Shown in pieces: positions 4,568 to 5,015 of a DNA stretch of 5,015 nucleotides. The stretch covers positions 1 through 5,015 of the forward strand of contig JAGVUK010000068.1 of assembly GCA_019136335.1 (NCBI GenBank), read 5' to 3'. Position numbers and translations under genes: made by a program. The notes beneath the pieces were generated by a model. It was not told the origin of the DNA and did not search any database. It saw nothing but the letters and a program-made list of their open reading frames with translations. Within the stretch, counting starts at the first letter, position 1. Every line of letters begins with the position of its first letter. The DNA is from Methanomicrobiales archaeon. GTDB taxonomy: Archaea; Halobacteriota; Methanomicrobia; Methanomicrobiales; Methanoculleaceae.

Positions 4568-4812
4568 CCGACGAGGACCCGATCCGGCTAGCATACATCG
4601 CCTTGATAGAGAGCGAGTGTAACTGCTCGTTCGACGACGGTCTCCCGCTGGATATCGAGCATATCCTCCTCCCGTACCTGATACAGCACCACGGGCAGGA
4701 TCCGAACATCGCGAGCCAGTCCGCCTCTGACTTGTCGGTCTCGTTCAAGACCGACGGGATGCCGGCCTCGATGCGGCGGATCATCCAGAAGCACCGGAGG
4801 GTCTTCCGGTGA
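4564..4812 (+). CDS. Probable head-tail connector (gp6-like adaptor)
   Basis: This 82-residue protein probably attaches to the portal and forms the upper neck ring. It is mostly helical: residues 6-17 and 28-42 form likely helices, followed by a loop, then SASDLSVSFKTDGMPASMRR at 53-72 and a basic C-terminal helix (IIQKHRRVFR). A block reading S-D-L-S-V-S-F, then G-x-P, then a helix ending in R-R-x-x-R is common in gp6/YqbG-type adaptors. Length and location, after capsid and before a gp10-like gene, also fit. The frame is open back to 4396, but the ATG at 4564 overlaps the previous stop as ATGA and has GGGGG upstream, so it is the likely coupled start. The family call is from pattern memory and is moderately secure. 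Confidence 0.65.
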   Translation: MTDEDPIRLAYIALIESECNCSFDDGLPLDIEHILLPYLIQHHGQDPNIASQSASDLSVSFKTDGMPASMRRIIQKHRRVFR

Positions 4813-5015
4813 CGACCACGGGGGGCAAGTTCAACCGGATCCCGGACCTGGTGCGCGAACTCCAGTATCTGGCATCGCACCAGGTCGAGATCGGGATCTT
4901 TGCCGACACAGAACGTGAAGGTGGCGCCCCAATGCTTGTGATCGCCGCCGCGAACGAGTTCGGGGCCAAGATCCCGAAACGCCATGCGCGGTTCGGGGAC
5001 CTCGATGACGAGAAC
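4809..5015 (+). CDS. HK97 gp10-like neck / tail-completion protein (partial, N-terminal 69 residues)
   Basis: This gene begins at GTG 4809, overlapping the connector stop as GTGA, and remains open to the end of the window. VEIGIFAD (26-33), LVIAAANEFG (43-52) and IPKRHARF (55-62) form the signature of phage gp10-like and related virion morphogenesis proteins. These have a beta strand with V-x-I-G-I/V-F, then I-A-x-x-N-E-F-G followed by a proline-arginine motif. Such proteins join head and tail or complete the tail end. The family usually runs to 110-170 residues, so roughly half is missing past the edge. The overlap suggests translation coupled to the connector gene. Confidence 0.75.
   Translation, partial: MTTTGGKFNRIPDLVRELQYLASHQVEIGIFADTEREGGAPMLVIAAANEFGAKIPKRHARFGDLDDEN

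Noticed and set aside
1..5015. tRNA, rRNA, integrase, attachment site or insertion sequence
   Set aside because: I found no cloverleaf, rRNA-like segment, recombinase motif or terminal inverted repeats in the window.

Overview
This window is the middle of the head and neck morphogenesis module of a tailed (siphovirus-like) virus or provirus. Every gene I can support lies on the plus strand, and most are packed closely or overlap at ATGA or GTGA junctions. The host is probably a GC-rich archaeon. The one clear promoter has an archaeal-type TATA box (TATTTTTAAA at 1001-1010), and several genes are preceded by GGAGGTGA-like ribosome binding sites typical of methanogens. A Methanomicrobiales methanogen such as Methanoculleus would fit, but that placement is an inference and no host gene is present to confirm it. 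The proteins themselves resemble head modules of phages of Gram-positive bacteria.

Layout: (1) 3-77, probable 3' end of an upstream gene. (2) 58-909, SPP1 gp7 / Mu F-type minor head protein. (3) 910-1114, AT-rich regulatory gap with a tandem 9-bp repeat, a TATA box, a small inverted repeat at the expected transcription start, and a GC-rich leader that can fold. (4) 1115-1789, scaffold protein of the GP20 type. (5) 1804-2742, major capsid protein of the HK97 fold. (6) 2754-3287, beta-rich protein of unknown function, possibly a capsid decoration protein. (7) 3345-4000, a repeat-containing fibre-like gene split by a 5-bp duplication. (8) 4005-4082, a possible 25-residue very basic peptide. (9) 4089-4409 and 4403-4567, two overlapping small paralogous genes of unknown function. 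(10) 4564-4812, a likely head-tail connector. (11) 4809 to the window end, the start of an HK97 gp10-like neck or tail-completion protein.

Together these genes build a procapsid: the scaffold directs assembly of the major capsid protein around the portal, with the minor head protein at the portal vertex. Surface or fibre proteins then decorate the shell, and connector proteins close the neck for tail attachment. The most unusual points are the frameshifted fibre gene with an exact 60-bp repeat, the previously unrecognised tandem pair of paralogous small genes, and the internal promoter with repeats that separates scaffold and capsid expression from the genes upstream.
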